From contig NZ_CP037993.1 of NCBI RefSeq assembly GCF_004367745.1, positions 3,224,001 to 3,288,000 on the forward strand: 64,000 nt of DNA, given 5' to 3'. Each line of letters starts with the position of its first letter. Positions within the stretch are counted from its first letter, which is position 1. Source of the stretch: Herbaspirillum huttiense. Lineage in GTDB: Bacteria > Pseudomonadota > Gammaproteobacteria > Burkholderiales > Burkholderiaceae_D. Positions 1 through 9,818 of the stretch are shown piece after piece. The notes under the pieces were generated by a model that worked only from the letters and a program-made list of their open reading frames with translations, ran no database searches and was not told the origin of the DNA. The position numbers and the translations under genes were made by a program.

Positions 1-580
1 GCGCGGACTTGCCGTGCACCTTGCAGGCAAACACGTTGATGCCCTTGTGCGCCACCACCACGTTCATGCTGGTGGGCTCACCCACCACGCAGCCATCGAC
101 CTTGATGCCGCGCTTGACGATTTCTTCCAGCATCACGGGCGCGCCAATGCAGCCGATTTCTTCATCATAGGAAAACGCCAGGTGAATCGGCTTTACACGC
201 GGCATGGCCAGGAATTCCGGCACCAGCGCCAGCGAGGTCGCGATGAAACCCTTCATGTCGCAAGTGCCGCGGCCGAACAGGCTGCCATCCTTCTCGGTCA
301 GCTTGAAGGGATCGGTATCCCATTTCTGGCCATCCACCGGCACCACGTCGGTATGGCCGGAGAGCACGATGCCGCCTTCAGTGCTGCCGGCATTGGCGCC
401 GGCGGTAGCGGGCAAGGTGGCGAACAGGTTGGCCTTGGTCTGCTCCTTGTTGTGCGCCAGCCAGGAGGAGATGCCTTGCTTTTCCAGGCTGTCACGCACG
501 GTGGTGATCAGTTCCAGGTTGGAGTTGCGGCTGGTGGTATCGAAGGCGACCAGGGTCTCTAGCCATTGGCGGGTGTTCAT
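1..580 (-). CDS. argE: Acetylornithine deacetylase, N-terminal part (cut by window edge)
   Basis: M20-family zinc peptidase that removes the acetyl group from N-acetylornithine in arginine synthesis (cytoplasm). About 193 N-terminal residues are visible; the C-terminus lies outside the window. Metal-site motifs are present: SGHTDVVPVD (H76, D78), GRGTCDMKG (D108), YDEEIG (E140, E141) and GEPT (E168). The ATG at 578-580 is preceded by GGAGC on the minus strand, which fixes the start. It lies about 107 bp downstream of lolD on the same strand, with a perfect hairpin between them, so it is probably a separate transcript. DapE is the main alternative; the sequence around GEPTSM and the motif order favour ArgE. 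Confidence 0.85.
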   Translation of the reverse strand, partial: MNTRQWLETLVAFDTTSRNSNLELITTVRDSLEKQGISSWLAHNKEQTKANLFATLPATAGANAGSTEGGIVLSGHTDVVPVDGQKWDTDPFKLTEKDGSLFGRGTCDMKGFIATSLALVPEFLAMPRVKPIHLAFSYDEEIGCIGAPVMLEEIVKRGIKVDGCVVGEPTSMNVVVAHKGINVFACKVHGKSA

Positions 581-631
581 TGTCTTGCTCCAGTTTCCGT
601 CTGTACAGGTATTCGTGTCTTCAAAAGCACA

Positions 632-656
632 CCGCCGTCTTGTATCAAGACGGCGG
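632..656 (-). terminator. Hairpin between lolD and argE
   Basis: Perfect 11-bp inverted repeat CCGCCGTCTTG / CAAGACGGCGG around a TAT loop. On the minus strand it follows the lolD stop, and only a weak T-rich stretch (TGTGCTTTTG) comes after it. It is likely the lolCD terminator or an attenuating hairpin ahead of argE. Confidence 0.55.
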
Positions 657-686
657 CGTCAAAGGCGATAGCTTACCCGGAATGCA

Positions 687-1403
687 TCAAGGCTGCTGAC
701 CGGCCACTTTCAGGCCCTGGTCGGACAAGCGCAATACGCGCGCGCAGCGGCCTGCCAGTTCGATGTCGTGGGTCACGATCACGAAGGCCGTGCCCAGCGT
801 GCGCGAGAGTTCGATCATCAGTTCGAAGGTGCGATCGGCCGTGCTGCGGTCGAGATTGCCGGTCGGCTCATCGGCCAGCACGCAGGCCGGACGCGTCACC
901 AGCGCGCGCGCCAGGGCCACCCGCTGGCGCTCGCCCCCGGAAAGCTCGCCCGGCACGTGCGTCACGCGCTGCGCCAGGCCGACCTTCTCCAGCATCTCGC
1001 GCGCCTGCTCCTGCGCTTCGGCCCGTTTGACGCGGCGAATCATCAGCGGCATGGCCACGTTGTCCAGCGCCGAGAATTCCGGCAGCAGATGGTGGAACTG
1101 GTAGACAAAGCCCAGCGACTGGTTGCGCAGCGTGCCGCGCTCGCTCTCGCCCAGGCTGGCGAAATCCTTGCCCAACAGGCTGACGGTGCCGGTGCTGGGC
1201 GTATCGAGCCCGCCCAGCAGGTGCAGCAAAGTCGACTTGCCGGAGCCCGAGGCACCGACGATGGCGACTTGTTCACCATGGTAGACGTCGATATCGACAT
1301 TGCCCAATACCCTCACCGAATACTTGCCCTGGGTGAAAGTCTTGCCCAGGCCGCGCGACGACAGCACGGCCTGGCGATTCTTGATCGGATCGTTGTTATT
1401 CAT
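687..1403 (-). CDS. lolD: Lipoprotein-releasing ABC transporter ATPase LolD
   Basis: ATPase of the LolCDE complex, which extracts outer-membrane lipoproteins from the inner membrane and hands them to LolA. About 238 residues with Walker [11 protein letters not shown]-loop region [12 protein letters not shown], signature [15 protein letters not shown] and Walker [12 protein letters not shown]. The FHHLLPEF segment is typical of LolD. The chosen ATG (1401-1403) overlaps the lolC stop by 8 bp (ATGAATAA), which implies translational coupling; an in-frame start nine codons upstream would reach further into lolC and is less likely. Confidence 0.93.
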   Translation of the reverse strand: MNNNDPIKNRQAVLSSRGLGKTFTQGKYSVRVLGNVDIDVYHGEQVAIVGASGSGKSTLLHLLGGLDTPSTGTVSLLGKDFASLGESERGTLRNQSLGFVYQFHHLLPEFSALDNVAMPLMIRRVKRAEAQEQAREMLEKVGLAQRVTHVPGELSGGERQRVALARALVTRPACVLADEPTGNLDRSTADRTFELMIELSRTLGTAFVIVTHDIELAGRCARVLRLSDQGLKVAGQQP

Positions 1404-2661
1404 AGCGCAGCGCCTCCGCCGGTTTGACACGGGCCGCTGCCCAGCTCGGATACAGGGTAGCCAGGAAGGCCAGCACCACGGCCAGACCGCCGATGGTATA
1501 GACGTCCGACCAGATCAGTTCGGATGGCAATTCAGAAATCACGTAAATGCTCTTGGGCAGGAACTGCACGTGGAATGCCCGCTCGATGGCCGGCACCAGC
1601 ACGTCGATATTGAGTGCCACCACCACTCCCAGGCCGACGCCGATGGCCGTACCGACCAGGCCGACCAGGGCCCCCTGAATCACAAAAATCTTCATGATGG
1701 AGGCGGGAGAGGCCCCCAGCGTGCGCAGGATGGCGATGTCAGCCTGCTTGTCGGTGACCGTCATCACCAGCGTGGACACCAGATTGAAGGCCGCCACGGC
1801 GATGATCAACGCGAGGATGATGAACATCATGCGCTTTTCAGTCTTGACGGCCGCGAACCAGTTGCTGTTCTGCTGCGACCAGTCGCGCAGGTAGAGGTCG
1901 CCGCTCAGGGTGCGCGCCAGCTGCTGCGTCACTTCCGGGGCCTGCAGCATGTCGCGGATGCGCAGGCGCACGCCAGTGGGGGCATCCATGCGGAACAGGG
2001 TTTCTGCATCCTGCAACTGGATGAAGGCCAGCGACGAATCGAATTCATAATGGCCCGCTTCGAAAATCCCGGTCACCGTGAATTGCTTCAGGCGCGGCAA
2101 GACCCCGGCCGGGGTCACCTGCCCTTGCGGCACGATCACCGTGACCTTGTCGCCCAGGCCCACGCGCATGCCGCGCGCCAGCTCGCCGCCGATCACGATG
2201 TTGAATTCGCCGGGTTTCAGAGAATCGAAACTGCCCTGCTTGACCTGCTTGGCCACGTCCGAGACCTTGGGCTCTTCCTCGGGCAGCACGCCGCGCACCA
2301 GCACGCCGCGCAGGTTGTCGTCACGCGTCATCATGGCCTGGCCCGATACATAGGGCGCAGCGCCCAGCACCTCGGGGTTCTGGAAGGTCTGCTTGGCCAC
2401 CGCCTGCCAGTCTTTCATGGAGCCGGAGGCATCGAAGACTTCGATGTGGGCCAGCACGGAAAGCATGCGGTCACGCACTTCCTTCTGGAAACCATTCATG
2501 ACCGACAGCACCACAATCAGGGCAGCCACGCCCAGCGCAATGCCGGCCATGGAAATGAGGGAAATGAAGGAAATGAAACTGTTGCGGCCGCTGCGCTTGC
2601 CGGCCCGCGTGTAGCGGATGCCGACCAGCCATTCGAACGGCAGGTTTTTAATCAGACTCAA
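1396..2661 (-). CDS. lolC: Lipoprotein-releasing system permease LolC/LolE
   Basis: Inner-membrane permease of the Lol complex, about 421 residues, close to the usual 400-415. It has an N-terminal membrane helix ([20 protein letters not shown]), a periplasmic domain of about 200 residues and three C-terminal membrane helices ([18 protein letters not shown] onward). The start is a TTG (2659-2661) preceded by GGAG on the minus strand and gives the family N-terminus [19 protein letters not shown]. Only one permease gene is present, so the complex is probably the LolF-type or single-permease arrangement found in many proteobacteria. First gene of the lolCD pair. Confidence 0.9.
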   Translation of the reverse strand: MSLIKNLPFEWLVGIRYTRAGKRSGRNSFISFISLISMAGIALGVAALIVVLSVMNGFQKEVRDRMLSVLAHIEVFDASGSMKDWQAVAKQTFQNPEVLGAAPYVSGQAMMTRDDNLRGVLVRGVLPEEEPKVSDVAKQVKQGSFDSLKPGEFNIVIGGELARGMRVGLGDKVTVIVPQGQVTPAGVLPRLKQFTVTGIFEAGHYEFDSSLAFIQLQDAETLFRMDAPTGVRLRIRDMLQAPEVTQQLARTLSGDLYLRDWSQQNSNWFAAVKTEKRMMFIILALIIAVAAFNLVSTLVMTVTDKQADIAILRTLGASPASIMKIFVIQGALVGLVGTAIGVGLGVVVALNIDVLVPAIERAFHVQFLPKSIYVISELPSELIWSDVYTIGGLAVVLAFLATLYPSWAAARVKPAEALRYE

Positions 2662-2990
2662 AATTGCTCCGGGAGAGGGCCTGCACAATGTGCTGCCAGT
2701 GGCCTCGCCTCCCGGTTCCGGGACGCAATCCTCTGGCCGCACGCCAACACGGGCGAAGACAAAGCGCGAAGTTTGCCACAGTTTGCAGTCATGGCCCATC
2801 CCTGGCCGTCTGCTCCATACTCGCGCCGGACCCGTCGGTCGTCTGCCGTGAAGCCTGTAGATTCACTTCTACCGCAGAGGTTCGCGCCAAGATGTTTCAT
2901 ATAGTGGATGTGCCTGATGTTGCATCCTGGACTGGTTATATATACAGTACCTCCTTGCCCAGCCATCGCCGATATGAATTTCCCCGCACC
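2662..2990. promoter_or_regulatory. Divergent promoter region lolC / helicase
   Basis: A 329-bp spacer between divergent genes, more AT-rich near 2930-2950 (a run of alternating T and A). It must carry promoters for both directions. A TTGCAT at 2920-2925 lies 15 bp from TATACA at 2941-2946, a poor-spacing promoter candidate for the helicase. No RNA gene or repeat was recognised. Confidence 0.35.
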
Positions 2991-5114
2991 ATGCCACCCG
3001 AACTCGCCCAGGACGTCCCCGACACCAGCAGCCCGCCCACCGGCGAGCGCGACCCGTTTGCGCGCCTGAACGCACAGCAGCGCGAGGCGGTCGAGCATGG
3101 CAGCGCCTTGCCGGCAGCACAACAGCCGCCGCTGCTCATCGTGGCCGGTGCCGGGTCGGGCAAGACCAATACCCTGGCGCACCGGGTCGCCAGGCTGATC
3201 CTCGACGGGGCCGACCCGCAACGCATCCTGCTGCTGACCTTCTCGCGCCGGGCGGCTGCCGACATGGGCCGGCGCGTGGGCCAGGTGATCCGCCAGGTGC
3301 TGGGGCTGGCGGCCACCGACAGCCCGCCGCAACTGCCCTGGTCAGGCACCTTCCACGCCATCGGCGCGCGGCTGTTGCGCGAGTACGCGGCCGTCATCGG
3401 CCTGGAAGAAGACTTCACCATCCAGGATCGCGGCGATTCCGAAGACCTGATCGGCCTGCTGCGCCACGAGATGGGGCTGTCCTCTACCGACAAGCGTTTT
3501 CCGCTGAAGGGCACTTGCCTGTCGATTTATTCACGTGCGGTCAATACCCGGCAAGACCTGGGCACCGTGCTGCAGACACAATTCCCCTGGTGCCGGGAAT
3601 GGGAGAGGCTGCTGGGCGAACTTTTTACCCGTTATGTCGAGGCCAAGGAAGCACAGCACGTGCTCGATTACGACGACCTGCTGCTGTTCTGGGCCGACAT
3701 GCTATCCGACCACGAGATTGCGCAATCGGTCGGGGCGCGCTTCGATCATGTGCTGGTGGATGAATACCAGGACACCAACCGCCTGCAAGCCGAGATCCTG
3801 CAACGAATGAAGCCCGATGGCGCCGGCGTGACCGCCGTGGGTGACGATGCCCAGTCCATCTATTCCTTCCGGGGCGCGACGGTGCGCAACATCCTCGATT
3901 TTCCCGAGCTGTTCACCCAGCCGGCGCGGCTGTTGACGCTGGAACAGAATTACCGCTCCACGCAGCCCATCCTGCAGGCCTCCAACGCCGTCATCGCCGA
4001 TGCGCCGGAACGGCACGTCAAGCAGCTCTGGAGCGACAAGCCGTCCTCACAGAAGCCGCAACTGGTGGTCATCCCGGATGAGGCCGAACAGGCGCGCTGG
4101 GTGGCCAACCGCATCCTGGCGCAGCGTGAAGAAGGGCTCACCCTGAAATCCCAGGCGGTGCTGTTTCGTACCGCCACCCACAGCGCGGCGCTGGAACTGG
4201 AGCTGGTCCGGCGCAACATCCCCTTCGTGAAGTTCGGCGGACTCAAATTCCTGGAAAGCACCCACATCAAGGACCTGCTCTCGCTGCTGCGCCTGGCGCA
4301 CAATCCCAGCGGGCGCATGGCGGGCTTCCGGGCGCTGCAACTGATTCCCGGGATCGGTCCCGCTACGGCCAGGAAGGTACTGGACCTCATGGCCGCCGCC
4401 AGCGACCCGGCCGATGCGCTGCTGAACTTCGGCGCACCCGCCAGTATCGCCCTGCAATGGCAGGCCTTTGCCGACACCTACGACCTGATGCGCCGCGCCA
4501 GTGCCAGCTGGCCGACCGACATCCAGGCCGCGCGCGACTGGTATCTGCCGCAACTGGAGCAGCGCTATGAAGACGCTGATGCCCGCGCCGCCGACATCGA
4601 GCAACTGACCGCGCTGGCCAATGGCTATGCCTCGCGCGAGAAATTCCTGACCGAACTGACGCTGGATCCGCCCGAAGCCAGCAGCGACTTCTCCGCTCCG
4701 CCCTACCGCGACGAGGATTACCTGACGCTCTCCACCATCCACTCCGCCAAGGGCCAGGAATGGCGCTCGGTCCACGTGCTCAACGTGGTCGATGGCTGCA
4801 TCCCGTCGGACCTGGCCACCGGCAGCGAGGCCGAGATCGCCGAGGAGCGGCGCCTGCTCTACGTAGCCATGACGCGCGCCAAGGAGTATCTGCACCTGGT
4901 GGTGCCGCAGCGCTTCTACATCACCCAGCAAACCGCGCAGGGCGACCGCCACGTCAATGGCATCCGCAGCCGCTTCATCACGCCGCGCATGCTGCCCTTC
5001 TTTGAAGACAGCCTGTGGTTCTCGGCCGAGACCAATGGCGCGCGCACGCCCATGCCCGACAGCGTGCGCATGCTGGTGCGCCAGCGTGCAAAAAAGGCCT
5101 GGAACAGTGGCTGA
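2991..5114 (+). CDS. UvrD/Rep-family 3'-5' DNA helicase
   Basis: Superfamily 1 ATP-dependent DNA helicase of about 707 residues. Motifs in order: Q-motif region LNAQQREAVEHG, Walker A AGAGSGKTNTLAHR, DEYQDTNRLQ (Walker B/motif II), GDDAQSIYSFRGA (motif III), LEQNYRSTQPIL (motif IV), TIHSAKGQEW (motif V) and EERRLLYVAMTRAKEYL (motif VI). It is a complete helicase with no RecB-type nuclease. The ATG at 2991 gives a start 20-25 residues before the conserved core; an in-frame ATG near 2892 would add a low-complexity leader. It stands alone, divergent from lolC. Its exact role (Rep, UvrD or PcrA-like repair helicase) cannot be fixed from sequence. Confidence 0.88.
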   Translation: MPPELAQDVPDTSSPPTGERDPFARLNAQQREAVEHGSALPAAQQPPLLIVAGAGSGKTNTLAHRVARLILDGADPQRILLLTFSRRAAADMGRRVGQVIRQVLGLAATDSPPQLPWSGTFHAIGARLLREYAAVIGLEEDFTIQDRGDSEDLIGLLRHEMGLSSTDKRFPLKGTCLSIYSRAVNTRQDLGTVLQTQFPWCREWERLLGELFTRYVEAKEAQHVLDYDDLLLFWADMLSDHEIAQSVGARFDHVLVDEYQDTNRLQAEILQRMKPDGAGVTAVGDDAQSIYSFRGATVRNILDFPELFTQPARLLTLEQNYRSTQPILQASNAVIADAPERHVKQLWSDKPSSQKPQLVVIPDEAEQARWVANRILAQREEGLTLKSQAVLFRTATHSAALELELVRRNIPFVKFGGLKFLESTHIKDLLSLLRLAHNPSGRMAGFRALQLIPGIGPATARKVLDLMAAASDPADALLNFGAPASIALQWQAFADTYDLMRRASASWPTDIQAARDWYLPQLEQRYEDADARAADIEQLTALANGYASREKFLTELTLDPPEASSDFSAPPYRDEDYLTLSTIHSAKGQEWRSVHVLNVVDGCIPSDLATGSEAEIAEERRLLYVAMTRAKEYLHLVVPQRFYITQQTAQGDRHVNGIRSRFITPRMLPFFEDSLWFSAETNGARTPMPDSVRMLVRQRAKKAWNSG

Positions 5115-5186
5115 CCCCGCTTTGAAGTGAAGCCTTGTTCAGGCAAGCGGGGCCAAGCGGCGCGCCAGCCGCTAAAATAGCGCCCC

Positions 5187-6218
5187 ATGAATCAACTCGA
5201 CATCCTCATCCCCTTTGCCCTGCCCCCGGCTGAACTGGCGCGCGACCTGCTGCGCCAGAGCCAGGCACCAGCCCTGGCCATGCTGCTGGGCCGTGGCAAG
5301 GCCGCGCCACGCCAGGCGCATGATCCGTTTTCGCGCGCCCTGCCGCATGAGCACTGGCTGGCCCGCCGCTTCGGCCTGCCGCCCGCGCCCCAGGATTCCA
5401 GCCCCGCCGCCGCCAGCGCGCTGATGCAACGCCTGGGCCACACGCCTGCGGCCGGTCACTGGTTCGTGCTGCATCCAGCCCACATCCACGTGGCGCGTGA
5501 CCACCTGGTGCTGACCGACATCGGCCAGCTGCAGTTGGAAGAGGATGAATCGCGCCGCCTGTTTGCCGCCGCCCTGCCCCTGTTCACCGAGATCGGCCAT
5601 GAGCTGGTCTATGGCGATGCCCGCACCTGGTTCATCCGGGCCGACGCCTGGGCCGGGCTGCGCACCTCCACGCCCTCGGCCGCCAGCGGGCGCAACGTCG
5701 ACATCTGGATGCCGGAAGGACCGGGCGAGCTGGCCTGGCGCAAGCTGCAGAACGAAGTGCAGATGCAGTGGTTTGCCGAGTCGCTCAACGAGCAGCGCGA
5801 AATACGTGGCCAGAAGGCCATCAATTCGATCTGGATCTGGGGTGGGGCCGATGCCGGCGTACACGCCGACGATACCTACGCCGAGCGCTTCGGCCTGCGC
5901 GGCTGGCTGCGCGCCTTCGGCCAAGAGCGCGCCGACGGTGGTGCGGCCCAAGTGGCCCAAGGCAGTGGCCATCGCCTGCTGGTGCTGGATGCACTGGCCG
6001 AAGCGGCGCTGGCTGAGGAATGGGGTCTGTGGCTGCAGCATCTGGAGCACCTGGACCGTGACTGGCTGGCCCCTTTGCTGGTGTCGCTGAAGGCCGGCAC
6101 TCTGGAAGCGCTGAACCTGATCCTGACCGGCGCTGACCGCAGCCAGGAAGTGGCGGTCACGCGGGGCGCACTGCGCCGGTTCTGGCGTAAAGCTTCACTG
6201 TCGGGGCTGTCGGCATGA
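5187..6218 (+). CDS. Uncharacterised RpfE/phosphoglycerate-mutase-like protein upstream of recJ
   Basis: A 343-residue soluble protein starting MNQLDILIPFALPP. Proteins of this type sit directly upstream of recJ in Burkholderiales and are often labelled cofactor-independent phosphoglycerate mutase or RpfE-type regulatory protein. Visible conserved parts are WFVLHPAHIHVARDHL (about residue 91 on) and a C-terminal SIWIWGGADAG segment near residue 215. I see no clear catalytic site, so no reaction is assigned. Its TGA overlaps the recJ ATG (ATGA at 6215-6218), so the two are translationally coupled; a link to recombination or repair is an inference from that alone. Confidence 0.75.
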   Translation: MNQLDILIPFALPPAELARDLLRQSQAPALAMLLGRGKAAPRQAHDPFSRALPHEHWLARRFGLPPAPQDSSPAAASALMQRLGHTPAAGHWFVLHPAHIHVARDHLVLTDIGQLQLEEDESRRLFAAALPLFTEIGHELVYGDARTWFIRADAWAGLRTSTPSAASGRNVDIWMPEGPGELAWRKLQNEVQMQWFAESLNEQREIRGQKAINSIWIWGGADAGVHADDTYAERFGLRGWLRAFGQERADGGAAQVAQGSGHRLLVLDALAEAALAEEWGLWLQHLEHLDRDWLAPLLVSLKAGTLEALNLILTGADRSQEVAVTRGALRRFWRKASLSGLSA

Positions 6219-7909
6219 TTCGCGTCACTACCCGCTCCTATGACATTTCCCAAGCTGAGCAACTGATTGCCGAAGGCGTGCACCCGGTGCTGGCGCGCGT
6301 CTATGCGGCGCGCGGCCTGTCCACCGCGCGTGAGCTAGCCAGCGAGCTCAATGCCTTGATCGCGCCATCCGGCCTGCTGCATATCGAGGCGGCCGCCATA
6401 TACCTGGCCGATGCCATCGCCGAGCGCAAGAAGCTGGTCATCGTCGCCGACTACGACTGCGACGGCGCCACCGCCTGCGCCGTCGCCCTGCGCGGCCTGC
6501 GCCTGCTGGGTGCGCAGGTGGACTACATCGTGCCCAACCGCTTCGAATACGGTTATGGCCTCACGCCCGAGATCGTCGAACTGACCGTGCGCGAGAAGAA
6601 TCCCGACATCATCGTCACCGTCGACAACGGCATCGCCAGCATCGACGGCGTGGCCGAAGCCAAGCGGCGCGGCATCGACGTCGTGGTGACCGACCACCAC
6701 CTGCCGGGCGACGCCCTGCCGGACGCACGCGTGATCGTCAACCCCAACCAGCCGCAGTGCGGCTTCCCCAGCAAGAACCTGGCGGGCGTGGGGGTGATGT
6801 TCTACGTGCTGCTGGCCTTGCGCGCGGAGATGCGCAAGCGCGGCCTGTTCGATGCCCAGACCCAGCCGCGCCTGGACAGCCTGCTCGACCTGGTGGCACT
6901 GGGCACGGTGGCCGACGTAGTCAAGCTCGATGCCAACAACCGCATCCTGGTGGCCCAAGGCCTGAAGCGCATGCGCAGCGGCAAGATGCATCCCGGCATC
7001 GCCGCCCTGTTCCGCGCAGCCGGCCGCGAAGCGCGCCGCGCCACCCCGTTCGACCTCGGCTTTGCCGTGGGCCCGCGCCTGAACGCCGCCGGCCGCCTGG
7101 CCGACATGTCGCTGGGCATCGAATGCCTCACTACCGATGACGAAGGGCGCGCCTGGGCCATCGCCCAGCAACTCGATGCCATCAACCGCGAACGGCGCGA
7201 CATCGAGGCCGGCATGCAGGATACCGCCCTGCTGCTGCTGGACGATTTCAATCCGGCCGACCGCCGTACGATCGCCATCTTTGATCCCTCCTGGCACCAG
7301 GGCGTGATCGGCATCGTGGCCTCGCGCCTGAAGGACAAGTTCTACCGCCCCACGATCACCTTCGCGCCGGGCGATGAAGGTTTCATCAAGGGCTCGGGCC
7401 GCTCGATTGCCGGCTTCCACCTGCGCGACGCGCTGGACCTGGTATCCAAGCACGCGCCTTCGGTGATGACCAAGTTCGGCGGCCATGCCATGGCGGCCGG
7501 ATTGACCATCCATGCCGAAGCCTTCGATGCCTTCTCGCAGGCCTTCGAGGCGGTCGGCCGCGACTGGCTCACGCAGAACCAGCTGGAACGCGTCATCGAG
7601 ACCGATGGCGAACTGGAGGACAGCTATTACTCGGTCGAATTCATCACCCTGATGGACCAGCAGGTCTGGGGCCAGGGCTTCGCGCCGCCGGTGTTCCGCG
7701 ATCATTTCCGCGTGCTCAGCCAGCGTATCCTGAAGGAAAAGCACCTCAAGCTGCAGCTGGAAAAGGGCGGCCGCAAGTACGACGCCATCTGGTTCGGGCA
7801 CACCGATGCCCTGCCCGATCATGCCCAGGTGGCCTTCCGGCTCGATGCCAATGAGTACAACGGCAAGACCACGGTGCAACTGATGGTCGAGCACGCAGAA
7901 CCGGCCTGA
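6215..7909 (+). CDS. recJ: Single-stranded-DNA-specific exonuclease RecJ
   Basis: 5'-3' exonuclease on single-stranded DNA, acting in RecF-pathway recombination, mismatch and base-excision repair. At 564 residues it has the family's usual length. DHH phosphoesterase motifs: VADYDCDGA (residues 78-85), VTVDNGIAS, VTDHHLPGD and the NPNQP segment; the DHHA1 domain carries GGHAMAAGLTI; the C-terminal OB-like domain ends in the usual YNGKTTVQLMVEH. Metal-binding Asp and His residues are all present. It follows the upstream gene with a 4-bp overlap and is probably cotranscribed with it. Confidence 0.96.
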   Translation: MIRVTTRSYDISQAEQLIAEGVHPVLARVYAARGLSTARELASELNALIAPSGLLHIEAAAIYLADAIAERKKLVIVADYDCDGATACAVALRGLRLLGAQVDYIVPNRFEYGYGLTPEIVELTVREKNPDIIVTVDNGIASIDGVAEAKRRGIDVVVTDHHLPGDALPDARVIVNPNQPQCGFPSKNLAGVGVMFYVLLALRAEMRKRGLFDAQTQPRLDSLLDLVALGTVADVVKLDANNRILVAQGLKRMRSGKMHPGIAALFRAAGREARRATPFDLGFAVGPRLNAAGRLADMSLGIECLTTDDEGRAWAIAQQLDAINRERRDIEAGMQDTALLLLDDFNPADRRTIAIFDPSWHQGVIGIVASRLKDKFYRPTITFAPGDEGFIKGSGRSIAGFHLRDALDLVSKHAPSVMTKFGGHAMAAGLTIHAEAFDAFSQAFEAVGRDWLTQNQLERVIETDGELEDSYYSVEFITLMDQQVWGQGFAPPVFRDHFRVLSQRILKEKHLKLQLEKGGRKYDAIWFGHTDALPDHAQVAFRLDANEYNGKTTVQLMVEHAEPA

Positions 7910-7960
7910 ACTGGCTCCGCTCCCCCCTGCCGGAGAACCGGCGATTCTCCCCAAGATTCT

Positions 7961-7980
7961 CTGGCGCGAGCCCGCGCCAG
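7961..7980 (+). terminator. Hairpin after recJ
   Basis: Perfect 8-bp inverted repeat CTGGCGCG / CGCGCCAG around an AGCC loop, about 50 bp after recJ. No T tract follows, so it is at best a weak or factor-assisted terminator. Confidence 0.3.
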
Positions 7981-8132
7981 GGAAGGATTGCGGCATGGCA
8001 ACACGCACAAAAAAAGCCGACAGGCGCTCCGTTGCAGTGGCACAATGTTGGCTTGGAGCGACTTCCGGATCGATTTGAGGGAAGCGGGTACCACGGGCGC
8101 TCCGAGGAATAACAACAACATCAAATCCCTGA

Positions 8133-9818
8133 ATGAAGATCACGCGCATCCATTGCAGCCTGGTGACTCGTCTCGTCCTCTTCGGCCTCATGCTGATCGT
8201 GGTCAGTGCGGTCATGCGCTACAACATCCTGATCGGCTTTCTCGAAAAGGAGCAGGCCCAGGTCGCGGCCGAGCAGCAAAGCACGATCGCCAGCTATCTG
8301 GCAGAAGACATCGGCTACCGCGTGCAGGAACGTGCGCGCTACCTTGAACGCCTGGCGCAGCACCTTCCTCCCGCCATGCTGGCGGACCGCGCCGCCGTGC
8401 GCACCTGGCTGCAGGAACACCAGGAACTGCAGCCGCTGTTTGCCCAAGGCCTGTTCGTGGCCGACGCCAATGGCTTGATCGTGATCGACTATCCGACCCT
8501 GAACGGCCGGCGTGCCCTGTCGCTGACCCAGTACGCCGATTTCGAGCGCGTACTGCAGGGTGCTACCGTCATCTGCCCGCCCCTGGCCAGCCCGGCCAGC
8601 GGCAAACCCATCATCGCCATGCTCACTCCGCTGCGCAATGCCGAAGGCAAGGTGGTGGGCGTGCTGGGCGGCAGTACCGACCTCAACGCACCGGGCTTCC
8701 TCGACCATCTGCAGCGCGCAAAGCTGGGGCCGTCCGGCGGCTTCCAGCTGATTTCCCCGAACCAGCGCATGGTCATCGCCTCCAGCGACGAAGCCCTGTT
8801 CTACAGCCAGCTGCCGCCGGTCGGAAAGGATGCGCTGATGGACCAGGCCGTGCAACAAGGTTTCCGTGGCAATGGCGTGGGCGAGGCCGCCAACGGCGTC
8901 AATGAAATCAAGGCCTTTGCCTCGGTACCCGGCACTAGCTGGATGGTGGCCGTGACGCTGCCGCTGGCCGCCGCCCTGCCCACCGTGGCACACACCCGTG
9001 CCCTGATCGGACGCGGTGGACTGATCCAGGGTGGGATGGTGATCGTGCTGGTGATACTGGCCTATCTCTGGTTCTTCCGCCCCTTGCGCCGCGCCGCCGC
9101 ACTGGCCGACCGCATGACCCGTGGCGAACTGCCGCTGTCGCCGCTGCCGGTGGAGCGGCGCGATGAAGTCGGGCACCTGACCATGGCCTTCAACGGCTTG
9201 CTGTCGCGCCTGAAACTGCACCAGGCCGAACTGCAGCACCAGGCGCACCACGATGTGCTCACCGGCCTGCCCAACCGCATGATGCTGGCCGAACGCATGG
9301 AAGCCGCCCTCACCCACGCCTGCCGCGAACGCAATGGGGTGGCGCTGCTGTTCCTCGATCTGGACGGTTTCAAGCCGATCAACGATACCCTCGGCCACAA
9401 GGCCGGCGATCTGGTGCTGCAGGAAATCACGCGGCGGCTGCGCCAGGTGGCCCGCCATGGCGATACGCTGGCGCGCGTGGGCGGCGATGAATTCGTGCTG
9501 CTCATCACCGACCTCGGCCAGCCCTATGAAAACGGCGCACAGGTGCTGGCAGAAAAATGCATCCGGGTGGTCTCCGAAACGCTGCATCTGGCGCAGGGCG
9601 AGTACCAGCTGGGCGTCTCGGTGGGCATTGCCGTATGTGATGGCAGCTGCGACGCCGACAGCCTGCTGCAGGCCGCCGACAAAGCCATGTACGCCGCCAA
9701 GGGCAATGGGCGTGGTTGCTACGTGATTGCGCCGGCGCAATCCGTCGTGGTGGATGAAATCAACGCACCGGCAGGAACTGCAGGAATGACCCGCCCAGCA
9801 GGTTCTGCACATAGCTGA
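8133..9818 (+). CDS. Membrane-bound diguanylate cyclase (Cache-HAMP-GGDEF)
   Basis: A 561-residue protein that should make cyclic di-GMP in response to a periplasmic signal. Layout: N-terminal membrane helix (about residues 10-32), periplasmic Cache-like sensor (to about 290), second helix with VIVLVILAYLWFF (about 295-315), HAMP linker, and a C-terminal GGDEF domain. The active-site GGDEF is intact at residues 450-454, and an RHGD sequence at 441-444, five residues before it, is a feedback inhibitory I-site. There is no EAL domain. Its 3' end overlaps the convergent lipoprotein gene by 59 bp. Confidence 0.9.
   Translation: MKITRIHCSLVTRLVLFGLMLIVVSAVMRYNILIGFLEKEQAQVAAEQQSTIASYLAEDIGYRVQERARYLERLAQHLPPAMLADRAAVRTWLQEHQELQPLFAQGLFVADANGLIVIDYPTLNGRRALSLTQYADFERVLQGATVICPPLASPASGKPIIAMLTPLRNAEGKVVGVLGGSTDLNAPGFLDHLQRAKLGPSGGFQLISPNQRMVIASSDEALFYSQLPPVGKDALMDQAVQQGFRGNGVGEAANGVNEIKAFASVPGTSWMVAVTLPLAAALPTVAHTRALIGRGGLIQGGMVIVLVILAYLWFFRPLRRAAALADRMTRGELPLSPLPVERRDEVGHLTMAFNGLLSRLKLHQAELQHQAHHDVLTGLPNRMMLAERMEAALTHACRERNGVALLFLDLDGFKPINDTLGHKAGDLVLQEITRRLRQVARHGDTLARVGGDEFVLLITDLGQPYENGAQVLAEKCIRVVSETLHLAQGEYQLGVSVGIAVCDGSCDADSLLQAADKAMYAAKGNGRGCYVIAPAQSVVVDEINAPAGTAGMTRPAGSAHS

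Noticed and set aside
1300-2904. 534-codon open frame on the plus strand opposite lolC
   Set aside because: Antisense to a clear LolC gene; the translation is His/Gln-rich with no domain, typical of GC-rich shadow frames.
2920-2946. Promoter TTGCAT/TATACA for the helicase
   Set aside because: The spacing of 15 bp is poor, so it is mentioned only within the intergenic entry.
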